From: an uncultured bacterium
GTDB taxonomy: Bacteria > Krumholzibacteriota > Krumholzibacteriia > LZORAL124-64-63
DNA: 64,000 nt
Assembly: GCA_903912525.1 (NCBI GenBank)
Contig: CAIWHK010000008.1
Location: forward strand, 17,327-81,326
Direction: 5' to 3'
The position numbers and the translations under genes were made by a program. Shown one piece after another: positions 8,394 through 17,336 of this stretch. Numbering within the stretch: position 1 is the first letter of the stretch; every line of letters begins with the position of its first letter. The notes below the pieces were generated by a model that did no database searches, had not been told where the DNA came from, and worked only from the letters and a program-made list of their open reading frames with translations.

Positions 8394-8609
8394 ATGCCGC
8401 TGACGCACGTCAATGAAGGCAACCTGGCCATCCTCAAGTCGATCGACGGCGGCCGCCAGTTGCGCGGCCGGCTGGCTGCGCTGGGCCTGCTGCCGGGCGC
8501 CCAGTTGCATGTCGTGCAGAACTCGGGGCAGGGGCCCTTCGTGGTCGCGGTGCGCGGCAGTCGGATCGTGCTGGGGCGCGGCATGGCCGCGCGCATTTCG
8601 GTTGAATAG
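8394..8609 (+). CDS. feoA: FeoA-like protein
   Basis: A 71-residue SH3-like protein, the small cytoplasmic partner of FeoB. LRGRLAALGLLPGAQLHVV and VVAVRGSRIVLGRGMAARI match the typical FeoA motifs (G-x-x-P-G and the L-x-x-A-x-x-I end). It starts 2 bases after the regulator stop and 27 bases before feoB, so the three genes form one unit. Confidence 0.9.
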   Translation: MPLTHVNEGNLAILKSIDGGRQLRGRLAALGLLPGAQLHVVQNSGQGPFVVAVRGSRIVLGRGMAARISVE

Positions 8610-8636
8610 CAGCCGCCTGCGGCAGGGACGTTTAGC

Positions 8637-10823
8637 GTGACGAGCATCCTCGACAGGACCCTGACCGTGGCCGTGGCCGGCAATCCCAATGCCGGCAAGA
8701 CCACGATCTTCAACAACCTGACGGGGGCGCGCCAGCACGTCGGCAACTATCCCGGCGTGACCGTCGAGTGGAAAGAGGGCACGCTGCGCCGCGGCGACCT
8801 GCGCCTGAACATCGTCGACCTGCCCGGCACCTACAGCCTCAGCACGTTCTCGGAAGAGGAACTGGTCGCCCGCGACTACCTGCTCAACCATGCGCCCGAC
8901 GTGGTCATCAACGTCGTCGACGCCTCGAACCTCGAGCGCAACCTCTACCTGACCACCGAACTGCTCGAGATCGGCCGGCCGCTGGTCGTCGTGCTGAACA
9001 TGTCCGACGCCGCGCGCGACCGCGGGTACATCATCGACCACCATCGCCTGTCGCAGCTCCTGGGCGTGCCCGTGGTGCCGGCCGTCGGCAACCGCAACCA
9101 GGGCATGGAGGCCGTGATCGGCGCCGTGCTCGAGGTGGTCAACAGCCGCGTGCACCTGCCCGGCACGGCCGACCAGTGCCGTGACGCCGGACCCGGCCCC
9201 GGCGGGCTGGCGGCGCCGTCGCGCGCCGCGGGTTCGGCCGGCCGCGTGAACTACGGCCCGGACGTCGAGGCCGCCGTGGCGCGGATCGAGGCATTGCTGC
9301 CCGAAACGCCGCATCGCCGCTGGCAGGCGCTGAAGCTTCTCGAGGGCGACAGCCGCGTGCTGTCGGACTCGTTGCCGGTTGGCGCGCGCGAGACCGTCGC
9401 CACGCTGGCGACCGCGTTCGCCGCCTCGAGCACCGACGACCCCGACGTCCTGCTGGCCCGCCTGCGCTACGAGCACATCGGTCGCCTCTGTGACGAAGTC
9501 ACCCGCCAGGTGCGCGGCAACGGCGCCGCCGCGCTCTCTGACCGCATCGACCGCGTCGCCATGCACCCGGTGTGGGGCGTGCCCATCTTCCTGGCGATGA
9601 TGTACCTCGTCTTCATGCTGACCTTCATGCTGGGCAACCCGCTGATGGACCTGATCGACCGCGGCTTCGGCGCGCTGGGCACGTTCTTCACCGGCCTGTG
9701 GCCGGCCGGCAGTCCCAGCCACCTGAAGTCGCTGCTGGTCGACGGCATCATCGGCGGCGTGGGTGGCGTGGTGGTGTTCCTGCCGAACATCGTGCTGCTG
9801 TTCATGGCCATCGCCGTGCTCGAGGGCACCGGCTACATGGCGCGCGCGGCGTTCGTCATGGACCGCTTCATGAGCAAGGTGGGGCTGCACGGCAAGACGT
9901 TCATCCCGCTGCTGATCGGCTTCGGCTGCACCGTGCCGGCCATCATGGCCACACGCACGCTCGAGACGCGGCGCGACCGTCTGATCACGATGATGGTGCT
10001 GCCTTTGATGAGCTGCGGCGCGCGGCTGCCGATCTACGCGCTGCTGATCCCCGCGTTCTTCGCGCCGCGCTGGCAGGGACCGGTGCTGTGGATGATCTAC
10101 GTGACGGGCATTTTGCTGGCGCTGGCCGGCGCGCGGCTGCTGCGCGCAACGCTGTTCCGTGGCGAGAACACGCCCTTCGTGATGGAGCTGCCGCCGTACC
10201 GCCTGCCGACCGCGCAGAGCCTGCTGATCCAGATGTGGACGCGCGCCTGGCTGTACCTGAAGAAGGCCGGCACCGTGATCCTGGGCGCGGCCGTCATCCT
10301 GTGGTGCCTGACCTTCTACCCGAAGCCGCCCGCGACGTGGGTGCCGCCGGCCGAGCCGGGCCAGGCGACGCTGGTGGCCTACGGCCAGATGACCGACCCC
10401 GCGCAGCGCCGGGCGACCGAGCTGTCGTACTCGGTGGCCGGACACGTGGGCCGCGCGCTGGAGCCCGTCATCTCGCCCATGGGCTTCGACTGGCGCATCG
10501 GCACCGCGCTGGTGGGCGCCATCGCCGCCAAGGAAGTGTTCGTGGCCCAGATGGGCATCGTGTTCGCGGTCGGCCAGGCGGATGAAACCTCGGACCAGCT
10601 GCGGGCCCAACTGCGCGCACGCTACTCGCCGTTGGTGGGCCTGTGCATCATGATGTTCGCCCTGATCGCCACGCCCTGCATCGCCACGTTTGCGATCACG
10701 CGGCAGGAAGCGGGCTCGGCCAGGTGGGCGCTGGCCCAGACCCTGAGCCTGACCGCCCTGGCCTGGATCATCACGTTCGCCGTCTTCCAGGTTGGCACGC
10801 TGCTGAAACTGGGGGTAAGCTGA
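8637..10823 (+). CDS. feoB: ferrous iron transporter FeoB
   Basis: This inner-membrane G-protein-coupled transporter imports Fe2+. The 728-residue protein begins with a GTP-binding domain (G1 GNPNAGKTT at 15-23, G3 DLPGTYS, N-x-x-D type G4 in LNMSDA), a helical spacer, and then the membrane part from about residue 310. The gate motifs are present: [21 protein letters not shown] and [12 protein letters not shown], the last two carrying the cysteines typical of FeoB. The start is GTG. Its TGA overlaps the ATG of the next gene by one base. Confidence 0.97.
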   Translation: MTSILDRTLTVAVAGNPNAGKTTIFNNLTGARQHVGNYPGVTVEWKEGTLRRGDLRLNIVDLPGTYSLSTFSEEELVARDYLLNHAPDVVINVVDASNLERNLYLTTELLEIGRPLVVVLNMSDAARDRGYIIDHHRLSQLLGVPVVPAVGNRNQGMEAVIGAVLEVVNSRVHLPGTADQCRDAGPGPGGLAAPSRAAGSAGRVNYGPDVEAAVARIEALLPETPHRRWQALKLLEGDSRVLSDSLPVGARETVATLATAFAASSTDDPDVLLARLRYEHIGRLCDEVTRQVRGNGAAALSDRIDRVAMHPVWGVPIFLAMMYLVFMLTFMLGNPLMDLIDRGFGALGTFFTGLWPAGSPSHLKSLLVDGIIGGVGGVVVFLPNIVLLFMAIAVLEGTGYMARAAFVMDRFMSKVGLHGKTFIPLLIGFGCTVPAIMATRTLETRRDRLITMMVLPLMSCGARLPIYALLIPAFFAPRWQGPVLWMIYVTGILLALAGARLLRATLFRGENTPFVMELPPYRLPTAQSLLIQMWTRAWLYLKKAGTVILGAAVILWCLTFYPKPPATWVPPAEPGQATLVAYGQMTDPAQRRATELSYSVAGHVGRALEPVISPMGFDWRIGTALVGAIAAKEVFVAQMGIVFAVGQADETSDQLRAQLRARYSPLVGLCIMMFALIATPCIATFAITRQEAGSARWALAQTLSLTALAWIITFAVFQVGTLLKLGVS

Positions 10824-11071
10824 TGGCCGTCGGCATGGAATCGGTGGTGGTCGGCGTGGCCGTGGCCGGCGCGGGCGCCTGGGCGGTGCGGGCGCTGGTG
10901 CGTTCGCTGAAGAAGCCGGGCGGCTGTTCGTCGTGCGCCGGGTCGGGCGCTTGTCCTCTGGTCAAGGGGCCGCTGGTCAACGGCTCGCTGGTCGATGGTC
11001 CCGGCGCCGAGGGCGGCGCGTCCTGCTGCCCGACTTCCCCTCCGACAGAATCGCCCGCGCGCGGGCATTAG
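10823..11071 (+). CDS. FeoB-associated small Cys-rich membrane protein
   Basis: An 82-residue protein: one membrane helix (about residues 5-25, SVVVGVAVAGAGAWAVRAL), a basic stretch, then GGCSSCAGSGACPL with three closely spaced cysteines, and two more in ASCCP. This is the layout of the FeoB-associated Cys-rich membrane proteins. Between the two Cys clusters is a short near-repeat, LVKGPLVNGSLVDGP, seen as three degenerate five-residue units. It is translationally coupled to feoB. A role in FeoB complex formation or iron handling is inferred. Confidence 0.75.
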   Translation: MAVGMESVVVGVAVAGAGAWAVRALVRSLKKPGGCSSCAGSGACPLVKGPLVNGSLVDGPGAEGGASCCPTSPPTESPARGH

Positions 11072-11098
11072 GCTTCTCTCCATTCCCAAGGATCGGTC

Positions 11099-11617
11099 AT
11101 GATGCGTAACCTGGCGTCCGCCTGCCTGCTCGTGCTGTGCCTCGCGTCTCCCCTGCTGGCCGAGGAACCCGTCGTCGACAGCCATCGCGCCGCGGCCGAA
11201 GCCTGCGTGCAGTCGCTGGGCGGCGAGGAGATGTTCCAGGGCGTCATGGACGCGACCATGGGCATCCTCCTGCAGCAGAACCCGGACCTCGAGCCGTTCA
11301 TGGACGTGATGACGGAGTTCTTCGCGCAGATCATGCCCTGGTCCATCGTCGGCGAGATGTACGTGGACCTCTACATGGAGGCGTTCACCGAGACGGAGCT
11401 GGTGGAGATGACGGCGTTCATGTCGTCGCCCACCGGCATGAAGTACGTCGCGCTGGTCCCCGGCCTGATGGAAGAGGCGGGCGCCATCAGCAACGGGTTG
11501 CTGATGGAACATGCGGAAGAACTCCAGCAGGTGATCATGACGCGGGCGATGGAGCTGGAGGCGCAGGGCGCGCCGACCGATGAGCCGGCCACCGGCTCGA
11601 CCACGGACGGGAAATGA
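11099..11617 (+). CDS. exported DUF2059-like protein
   Basis: A 172-residue protein with a signal peptide (MRNLASACLLVLCLASPLLA) and an all-helical mature domain. LEPFMDVMTEFFAQIMPW and LVEMTAFMSSPTGMKYVALVPGLMEEA match the DUF2059 pattern, where a central FY-x-SP-x-G-x-K motif precedes a long amphipathic helix. The molecular role of DUF2059 is unknown to me. Two adjacent ATGs (11099, 11102) can both serve. It overlaps the following gene by 4 bases (ATGA). Confidence 0.75.
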   Translation: MMRNLASACLLVLCLASPLLAEEPVVDSHRAAAEACVQSLGGEEMFQGVMDATMGILLQQNPDLEPFMDVMTEFFAQIMPWSIVGEMYVDLYMEAFTETELVEMTAFMSSPTGMKYVALVPGLMEEAGAISNGLLMEHAEELQQVIMTRAMELEAQGAPTDEPATGSTTDGK

Positions 11618-12435
11618 TCATGCGGGTGCTGGTGCTGCTGGCGGCGATGGCGATGGCGGGGAGCGCGGTCGCGGCCGATGGTGCGGCGGCGCCTGCGATA
11701 GCCTCGCACCGCGACCTCGACTGGACGGCGCCCAACCTGTGGGCGCACGTCGACAACCTGGACCCGGCGCTGGCGCCGCAGTTCGTGACGGCGCGCCTGG
11801 GCTGGCTGGCGGTGCTGCGCCAGGCCGACGGCAGCCTGCTGGGCGACGGCCGCGCGCTGTTCTGGGAAGCCGACGGGCGGGCGTTCTACAGCTTCTATCC
11901 GTTCGCCGGCTGGCCCGGGTTCGAGGAGCGGCGGCTGATGGTCGCGGCCACGCAGGAGACCGTGGGCAAGCCCGCGGTCGAAGCATATGACTCGGGCGAT
12001 GCCGCATTGGTGAGCCCGCACTACTCGCAGGTCTGGCGCCGCTCGCCCGGCTCGGACATCACGACGCCGGCGACTTCCGCATTGACCGAAGTGACCGCTG
12101 CGGTCGGCCGGCTCGAGATGCACGACATCGACATCACCCAGTGGGACGTGTACGAGCAGGCGTGGGGGCAGATCGCCGCCGTCCTGCAGGCCAACAACTA
12201 TCCCCTGGCCTGCCGCACGTTCCGCAGCAGCTTCGGCCGCGGCGAATACATGACGTGGTGGCTGGCGCCGGATGCCGCGACCTATGCGTCGGCGCCGACC
12301 GTCGAGGCGGTGTTGGCGAAGCAGCTGGGCGCGGAGGCGGCAGCCGCGGTGCTGGCAAAACTGGCGACGGTGTTCCCGGTGCGCGAGTCGCATGAGGTGG
12401 TGCGGCGCGCGGACATGAGCAACCTGGGGCGCTGA
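11614..12435 (+). CDS. exported protein of unknown function
   Basis: A 273-residue protein with a signal peptide (to about residue 21, AVAAD). The mature region is Trp- and Tyr-rich in the middle (FYSFYPFAGWPGF) and mixed alpha/beta. I do not recognise a family. Its ATG overlaps the stop of the DUF2059-like gene, so the pair is co-translated. It converges with the HNH gene, the stops being only a few bases apart. Confidence 0.65.
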   Translation: MIMRVLVLLAAMAMAGSAVAADGAAAPAIASHRDLDWTAPNLWAHVDNLDPALAPQFVTARLGWLAVLRQADGSLLGDGRALFWEADGRAFYSFYPFAGWPGFEERRLMVAATQETVGKPAVEAYDSGDAALVSPHYSQVWRRSPGSDITTPATSALTEVTAAVGRLEMHDIDITQWDVYEQAWGQIAAVLQANNYPLACRTFRSSFGRGEYMTWWLAPDAATYASAPTVEAVLAKQLGAEAAAAVLAKLATVFPVRESHEVVRRADMSNLGR

Positions 12436-12439
12436 GGCG

Positions 12440-13492
12440 CTAACCCACATCCCCCCGCCGCATCCCCTCGCCCACTTGCGCCGGCGCAAGTTCGTGCGCG
12501 AACCGATGGCATCTCCCACACAGCGTGACCAGGTTGTCCGGTCGGTTCGTGCCGCCCCGTGCGCGCGGCGTGACGTGGTGCACCTCGAGGAAGCGCGTGG
12601 CGCCGCAGCCGGGCGTGGCGCAGCGATGGCGGTCGCGGGCGAGCACCGTGGCGCGGGTTTTCGGGGGGATGGCGGCGCGGTTGGCCTGGCCGGGTTGCCG
12701 GATGTGCGCGTCGCAGGCCAGCGCTTCGACTTGCGCCGGCGCAAGTGGGAGCTCGCCGCGCTGCGTGATCGCCGCAGCTTCGTGGCAGTCGGGGCACTGG
12801 TGGATGATGATCTGGGCGGCCGGGCCGGTGGCGGTCGACGGCGACGCGGCCGTGACGAGCGCCTCGAGGCCGGCGAGCACGGCATCGAGCCGGTCGGCGC
12901 CGCCGGGGACCAGGCCCAGCTTGTGGGCCTTTTCCAGCAGGGCTTCGAAGCGGGCCAGCTGGATGGCATCGGCGCGCAGGGTGATGGTCGACGGGGGCGG
13001 GGCCGTGGGGGCGGTCGGGGTGTCGAGCATCGGGAGCTGCGGCGCCGGTGCGATCGCCGACTTGTTGTTCGACTTGCGCCGGCGCAACTGCCGGACCGCC
13101 TGCTCCAGTTCGCGCCGGCCGGTCGTGACCGCTTTCGCCACCCACTGGTGCTGGGTTTCGGGCGTGGCGACCCGGGCCACCTGCTGGGCCTTGGTCCAGC
13201 CGAGGTCGCCGCTTTCGACCGCCTCCTTCAGGGCGGGGAGCCGGTCAAGGTCATCGGCCAGGCGCTTGAACTGCCAGTACCGGTTCTGGGAGAAGCCCAG
13301 CTCGCCGGTCGCATAGGTTTCCAGCGATGGATAGCCGAGGTCGCGATAAAGCCGGCGGCGCTGGACCTCGGCGAACCAGAGGACGGCGCATTCGCGGGCC
13401 CGGTCGCAGGCGGCCAGGGCCTGGCGGAGGGCGGCATCGACCTGCGCGGCGGGACGGCCGGGGGTGAAATCGGGCAGCGTGATGGGGGTCAT
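12440..13492 (-). CDS. HNH endonuclease with DUF222-like N-domain, carrying three palindromes
   Basis: A 350-residue protein. Residues about 10-150 are helical (ARECAVLWFAEVQRRRLYRDL, YPSLETYATGELGFS, GWTKAQQVARVATPETQ), as in DUF222/13E12-type HNH proteins; a Pro/Ala-rich linker follows, then an HNH nuclease domain near the C-terminus (CATPGC, LEVHHVTPRARGG, DNLVTLCGRCHRFAH) with the catalytic His pair and zinc cysteines. The start at 13492 is preceded by GGAAAGG. The oddity is that the dispersed palindrome lies three times inside the gene. Two copies are read as LAPAQV (one in mid-gene, one just after the HNH motif) and one as LRRRK, so the DNA and not the peptide is conserved. Three more copies lie just upstream. 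Biological role unknown; such HNH proteins are often mobile. Confidence 0.85.
   Translation of the reverse strand: MTPITLPDFTPGRPAAQVDAALRQALAACDRARECAVLWFAEVQRRRLYRDLGYPSLETYATGELGFSQNRYWQFKRLADDLDRLPALKEAVESGDLGWTKAQQVARVATPETQHQWVAKAVTTGRRELEQAVRQLRRRKSNNKSAIAPAPQLPMLDTPTAPTAPPPSTITLRADAIQLARFEALLEKAHKLGLVPGGADRLDAVLAGLEALVTAASPSTATGPAAQIIIHQCPDCHEAAAITQRGELPLAPAQVEALACDAHIRQPGQANRAAIPPKTRATVLARDRHRCATPGCGATRFLEVHHVTPRARGGTNRPDNLVTLCGRCHRFAHELAPAQVGEGMRRGDVG
12474..12491. repeat. dispersed palindrome, copy in the 3' end of the HNH gene
   Basis: Full 18-base copy ACTTGCGCCGGCGCAAGT, perfectly self-complementary. On the coding (minus) strand it gives LAPAQV directly after the HNH motif. The left flank, CATCCCCTCGCCC, resembles the CATCCCCCC that precedes two copies of the 13.7-13.8 kb array. 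Confidence 0.9.
12729..12746. repeat. dispersed palindrome, copy in the middle of the HNH gene
   Basis: Full 18-base copy, again read as LAPAQV on the minus strand, within the segment between the linker and the HNH domain. Confidence 0.9.
13072..13087. repeat. dispersed palindrome, copy read in another frame in the HNH gene
   Basis: The 14-base core TTGCGCCGGCGCAA plus two further bases on the left (AC) is intact; the right end departs (CTG instead of GT). On the minus strand it is read as LRRRK, in a different frame from the other two copies. Confidence 0.85.
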
Positions 13493-13655
13493 GGGGGCGC
13501 CTTTCCCGGGAGGAGGACGCTGTTGATTCGATGGTGAAAAGATAGCGAATAACTTTGTTAAGCGCAAGGGGGAGAATGGGTTTTGTTGGTGATATCTTTA
13601 TGGAAATACTGAATACAGCGCGGTCGGGGGGCGAGCCAAGGTCGGGTTCGCGGCG

Positions 13656-13820
13656 ACTTGCGCCGGCGCAAGTCCAGGGCGCGCGGGCGGGCGAATCGTC
13701 AGCCCGTCGGCATCCCCCCACTTGCGCCGGCGCAAGTCCGGGGTACATGGGCGGGCAAGTCTGGGTGCGCGGCGGGCGAACCATCGCCCCGTCAACATCC
13801 CCCCACTTGCGCCGGCGCAA
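13656..13820. repeat. tandem array of three palindromes with related spacers
   Basis: Palindromes lie at 13656-13673, 13720-13737 and 13805-13820 (the last lacking GT). The sequences leading into the second and third are imperfect copies of each other: both read G-rich GCGCGG-GGCGGGCGAA, then a variable C-A-T-C-type stretch, GCCCCGTC or CAGCCCGTC, then CATCCCCCCACTTGCG. The unit is thus about 64-85 bases with the palindrome as its most conserved part. The array fills the gap between the HNH start (13492) and the argD stop (13831); nothing else is visible there. It is not a CRISPR array: the spacers are related, the repeats are palindromes and there are only three. Confidence 0.85.
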
Positions 13821-13830
13821 CCCGTCCGAA

Positions 13831-15012
13831 CTACCCCGCCATCCCCCCGAACACCTCGCGCAGCGCCGCGATCGTCACGTCGATCTCGACCTCGGTGATG
13901 ACCAGCGGGGGCACGAATCGCAGCACCGTCTTGTCGGTGGCGTTGAGGAGGATGCCGCGGTCGCGCATCGCCACGACCACCGGGTCGGCCTCGCCGTGCA
14001 GTTCCAGGGCGACCATCAGGCCCAGGCCGCGGGCTTCCTTGGCGATGAGCGGGAATTCGCGGACCAGCCCGGCCAATCCCGCCAGCAGCGCATCGCCCAT
14101 TTGCAGGGCGTGCTTCATCAGCCCCTGTTCGGCGATCTCCTCGAGCACCGCGATGCCCGCCGCGCACGCGACCGGGTTGCCGCCGAACGTGGTGCCGTGC
14201 ATACCGGGCTGCAGGACCTCGGCGACCGAGGCGGCGCCGAGGATGGCGCCGAGGGGCAGGCCGCCGCCGATGGGCTTGGCCAGGGTGACCAGGTCGGGGG
14301 CCAGGCCGAAGTGGTCGGAGGCCAGGAAGCGGCCGGTGCGGCCGCCGCCGCTCTGGATCTCGTCGCAGATGATGAGGAAGCCGTATTCGGTGCGCAGTTC
14401 AAGGAGCGCGGCAGCGAACGCGGCGGTGATGGGGCGGATGCCGCCCTCGCCCTGCACGCACTCCAAAACGACGGCGGCGGTGGTTGCGTTGACGCCCGCC
14501 CGCAAAGCCGGTACATCGTTGAACGGCAGCGACTTGCATCCTTCAAGGAAGGGGCCGAACCCGTCCTTGTAGTTGGGGCGGTCCATGATCGACAGGGCGC
14601 CGATGGTGCGGCCGTGGAAGGCGTTGGTGAAGCCGACCAGGCCGGTCTTGCCGCGTTCGGAGCCCCAGCGGCGGGCGATCTTGAGGGCGCCCTCCATCGC
14701 CTCGGTGCCGCTGTTGCTGAAGAAGACGCGGGCCATGCCCGTGTTCTGGAGCAGCAGTTCGGCCAGGCGGACCTGCGGTTCCTGGGCGAAGTAGTTGGAA
14801 ACATGGATGTAACGCTTCGCCTGCCCGGTGATGGCGGCCACCACGCGGGGGTGGCTGTGGCCCAGGGCGTTGACGGCGATGCCGGCGAACATGTCCAGGT
14901 AGCGGGTGCCGTCGGCTGTATACAAATACAAGCCCTCGCCGTGGTCGGGCTGGAGGGGCAGGCGCTTGTAAGTGTGGAAGAATGAAGTCTGTTCGCGGTC
15001 GTTCAGCGTCAT
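13831..15012 (-). CDS. argD: acetylornithine aminotransferase
   Basis: This PLP enzyme converts N-acetylglutamate semialdehyde to N-acetylornithine in arginine synthesis. The 393-residue protein has the class III aminotransferase features: LGHSHPRVV, SGTEAMEGALKIARRW, LIICDEIQSGGGRTG, the PLP lysine in LVTLAKPIGGG and TTFGGNPVACAAG. The start at 15012 follows AGGGAG; two in-frame ATGs lie further upstream but would reach into the operator dyad. It is divergent from argC, so the shared control region at 15040-15075 sets both. Other class III aminotransferases are similar, but the arg context settles the call. Confidence 0.92.
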   Translation of the reverse strand: MTLNDREQTSFFHTYKRLPLQPDHGEGLYLYTADGTRYLDMFAGIAVNALGHSHPRVVAAITGQAKRYIHVSNYFAQEPQVRLAELLLQNTGMARVFFSNSGTEAMEGALKIARRWGSERGKTGLVGFTNAFHGRTIGALSIMDRPNYKDGFGPFLEGCKSLPFNDVPALRAGVNATTAAVVLECVQGEGGIRPITAAFAAALLELRTEYGFLIICDEIQSGGGRTGRFLASDHFGLAPDLVTLAKPIGGGLPLGAILGAASVAEVLQPGMHGTTFGGNPVACAAGIAVLEEIAEQGLMKHALQMGDALLAGLAGLVREFPLIAKEARGLGLMVALELHGEADPVVVAMRDRGILLNATDKTVLRFVPPLVITEVEIDVTIAALREVFGGMAG

Positions 15013-15039
15013 CTCGGCTCCCTGGATGAAAAATGTTGC

Positions 15040-15075
15040 TTGCATAAATATACATCGGCCTGTATGTTTATGCAA
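15040..15075. promoter_or_regulatory. paired ARG boxes forming two face-to-face promoters
   Basis: TTGCATAAATATACA and TGTATGTTTATGCAA are 15-base arms (one mismatch) around TCGGCC. Each arm contains an ARG-box-like element, TGCATAAATATACA and TGTATGTTTATGCA, the starts 20 bases apart, close to the paired-box spacing of known ArgR operators. The same bases supply a promoter each way: to the right TTGCAT (15040-15045), 17 bases, TATGTT (15063-15068); to the left TTGCAT (15075-15070), 17 bases, TATATT (15052-15047). ArgR bound here would block both argD and argC. The rightward start would lie near 15075, only three bases before the argC ATG. Confidence 0.75.
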
Positions 15076-15077
15076 GA

Positions 15078-16115
15078 ATGAAGAACGCCGCCAGCCAGCA
15101 GCACCTCCGTGTCGCCATCGTGGGCGCCTCCGGTTACTCCGGGGGCGAATTGTTGCGCCTGCTGGCGCCGGACCCGGACGTCACCGTCGCGGTGGTCACG
15201 GCGCACGCGCAGGCGGGCAAGCCGCTGGGCGAGGTGCATCCGCAGCTGGCGGGACGGTACCCGCTGACGCTGACGGCGTTCGATGCCGCCGACGTCGCGG
15301 GGTGTGACTGCGTCTTCATGGCGCTGCCGTCGGGCGAGGCCATGCAACTCGTCCCGTCGCTGCTGGGGAAGGTCGGGTGCGTCATCGACCTCGGCGGCGA
15401 TCTGCGCCTCCCGACGGCAGATCTCTATGAACAGTATTACCGCAAGCCGCACACGGCGCCGCAGCTGCTGGGCGAGGCGGTGTACGGGCTGCCCGAGTTG
15501 CATCGCGAGAAGATTCGGAGCGCGAAGCTGATCGCGAACCCCGGCTGCTACCCGACGAGCGCGATCCTGGCGCTGATGCCCGCGTTGAAGGCGGGGCTGG
15601 TCGAGTCGACCGGCATCGTCATCAACTCGCTGTCGGGCGTGTCGGGGGCGGGGCGCAGCGCTTCGGTGGAGATGAGCTTCGCCGAGGTGAACGAGAGCGT
15701 GCGCGCGTATCGCATCGGCGATCACCAGCATGTGCCGGAGATCCGGATGGCGCTCGAAGAGGTGGCGGGCCAGCAAGTCACCCTGTCGTTCGTGCCGCAC
15801 CTGATCCCGATCACGCGCGGCATCTACACGACGGTGCATGCGGACCTGTGCAAGGCCGTGGCCGTCGAAGAAGTGCGCGCGCTGTACGCCGACTTCTACC
15901 GCGACGAGCCGTTCGTGCGCATGGCCGCGGGCATCCCGGCGATCGGCGCGGTGCAGTACACGAACTATTGCGACCTCGGCGTGTTCGTCGACCCGATGAC
16001 GGGGAAGCTGGTCGTCACCAGCGTGATCGACAACCTGGTCAAGGGTGCTGCCGGCCAGGCCGTGCAGAACATGAATCTCGTGTTCGGGCGTCCCGAACGA
16101 ACCCTCCTGAAGTAG
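15078..16115 (+). CDS. argC: N-acetyl-gamma-glutamyl-phosphate reductase
   Basis: This NADPH-dependent enzyme catalyses the third step of arginine synthesis. The 345-residue protein has the nucleotide-binding VAIVGASGYSGGELLRLL and the catalytic cysteine in IANPGCYPTSAILAL, with FVPHLIPITRGIYTT further on. Length is typical. No ribosome binding site precedes the ATG: it follows the operator dyad by two bases, and the predicted transcription start is only about three bases upstream, so the mRNA may be leaderless. In-frame CTG at 15060 is the only alternative before a stop codon. Confidence 0.95.
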   Translation: MKNAASQQHLRVAIVGASGYSGGELLRLLAPDPDVTVAVVTAHAQAGKPLGEVHPQLAGRYPLTLTAFDAADVAGCDCVFMALPSGEAMQLVPSLLGKVGCVIDLGGDLRLPTADLYEQYYRKPHTAPQLLGEAVYGLPELHREKIRSAKLIANPGCYPTSAILALMPALKAGLVESTGIVINSLSGVSGAGRSASVEMSFAEVNESVRAYRIGDHQHVPEIRMALEEVAGQQVTLSFVPHLIPITRGIYTTVHADLCKAVAVEEVRALYADFYRDEPFVRMAAGIPAIGAVQYTNYCDLGVFVDPMTGKLVVTSVIDNLVKGAAGQAVQNMNLVFGRPERTLLK

Positions 16116-16129
16116 AACCGGAGCCTGTC

Positions 16130-17332
16130 ATGGATGTCGTCCGCGTCGGCGTCACCGCCCCCATTGGTTTCAAGGCCTCGGGCCTGTTTTGCGGGATCAA
16201 GAAGCTCCGCAAGGACATCGCGCTTGTCGTCAGCGACGTGCCCGCCGTAGCCGCCGCGATGTTCACCACCAACACGGTGGTGGCGGCGCCGGTCGTGGTC
16301 GACCGCGAACAGATGGCGCTGGGTGGGAAGATCCGAGCCATCGTCGTCAACAGCGGCAACGCGAACGCCTGCACCGGCGAGCGCGGCATGAACGACGCCT
16401 GGACGATGGTCAAGGACACGGCCGAGGCGCTGGGCATCGCCAAGGAGGAGGTGCTCGTCTCGTCGACCGGCGTGATCGGGCAGTACCTGCCGATGGATGT
16501 CGTGCGCCCCGGCGTGCGCGCCGCGGCCGAGCACCTGGGGCCCGACGGCTCGGGCGCAGCCGAGGCCATCCGCACCACCGACACGTTCGCCAAGGAGGCG
16601 GCCGTGCGCTGCGCCATCGACGGCACGCGCGTGACCGTGGGCGGCATGGCGAAAGGCTCGGGGATGATCGCGCCGAACATGGCGACGATGCTCGCGTTCG
16701 TGACGACCGACGCCGCGGTGACGCGCGAGGTGCTTGCGGCCGCGACGAAGCAGGCCGTCGACCGTTCTTTCCACCGCATCTCGGTCGACGGCGACACCAG
16801 CACCAACGACATGGTCGCGGTGCTGGCGAACGGGCAGGCCGGCAACAAGCTGATCGACACCGTGGGTGGGCCGGGCTACGACGCGTTCTACCTGGCGCTC
16901 GAGCACGTGCTGATCACGCTGTCGAAGATGATCGTGATGGACGGCGAGGGGGCCACGAAGTTCGTGGAGATCCGCGTGACAGAGGCGGCCAGCGAAGAAG
17001 CGGCGGCGCAGGTCGCGCGCACGGTGGCCAACTCGAACCTGGTGAAGACCGCCCTGCACGGCGAGGACGCGAACTGGGGTCGCATCCTGGCGGCGATGGG
17101 CCGCTCGGGCGTCACGTTCGACCCGACCAAGGTCGAGATCGATTTTGGCGACGTGCCGATCCTGCGCAGCAACTACCGGATCGAGTTCTCGGAGGAGGCG
17201 GCCAAGGAAGTGCTGTCGTGCCGGGACATCGCGATCACGATCCGGATGGGCGCGGGCGACGCCTCGGCGTTCTTCTGGACGTGCGACCTGTCGAAGGAAT
17301 ACGTCGCCATCAACGCCAACTACCGGACGTAA
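16130..17332 (+). CDS. argJ: bifunctional ornithine acetyltransferase/N-acetylglutamate synthase
   Basis: ArgJ moves the acetyl group from N-acetylornithine to glutamate and so recycles acetyl in the arginine pathway. The 400-residue precursor has the autocleavage site KGSGMIAPNMATML, which gives the nucleophile Thr186 after splitting at Ala185-Thr186. VVNSGNANACTG and GEDANWGRILAAMGRSG are further family motifs. It lies 14 bases after argC and 4 bases before argB in a compact arg operon. No separate argA-like gene is in view, in keeping with the cyclic pathway. Confidence 0.95.
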   Translation: MDVVRVGVTAPIGFKASGLFCGIKKLRKDIALVVSDVPAVAAAMFTTNTVVAAPVVVDREQMALGGKIRAIVVNSGNANACTGERGMNDAWTMVKDTAEALGIAKEEVLVSSTGVIGQYLPMDVVRPGVRAAAEHLGPDGSGAAEAIRTTDTFAKEAAVRCAIDGTRVTVGGMAKGSGMIAPNMATMLAFVTTDAAVTREVLAAATKQAVDRSFHRISVDGDTSTNDMVAVLANGQAGNKLIDTVGGPGYDAFYLALEHVLITLSKMIVMDGEGATKFVEIRVTEAASEEAAAQVARTVANSNLVKTALHGEDANWGRILAAMGRSGVTFDPTKVEIDFGDVPILRSNYRIEFSEEAAKEVLSCRDIAITIRMGAGDASAFFWTCDLSKEYVAINANYRT

Positions 17333-17336
17333 GGGC

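Noticed and set aside
8001..10610. An 869-codon open frame on the minus strand
   Set aside because: It is antisense to feoA and feoB, which are certain; its sequence is His/Arg/Gln-rich without domains.
13656..13820. Possible CRISPR array
   Set aside because: Only three copies, fully palindromic repeats of 16-18 bases, spacers that are related to each other, and no cas gene.
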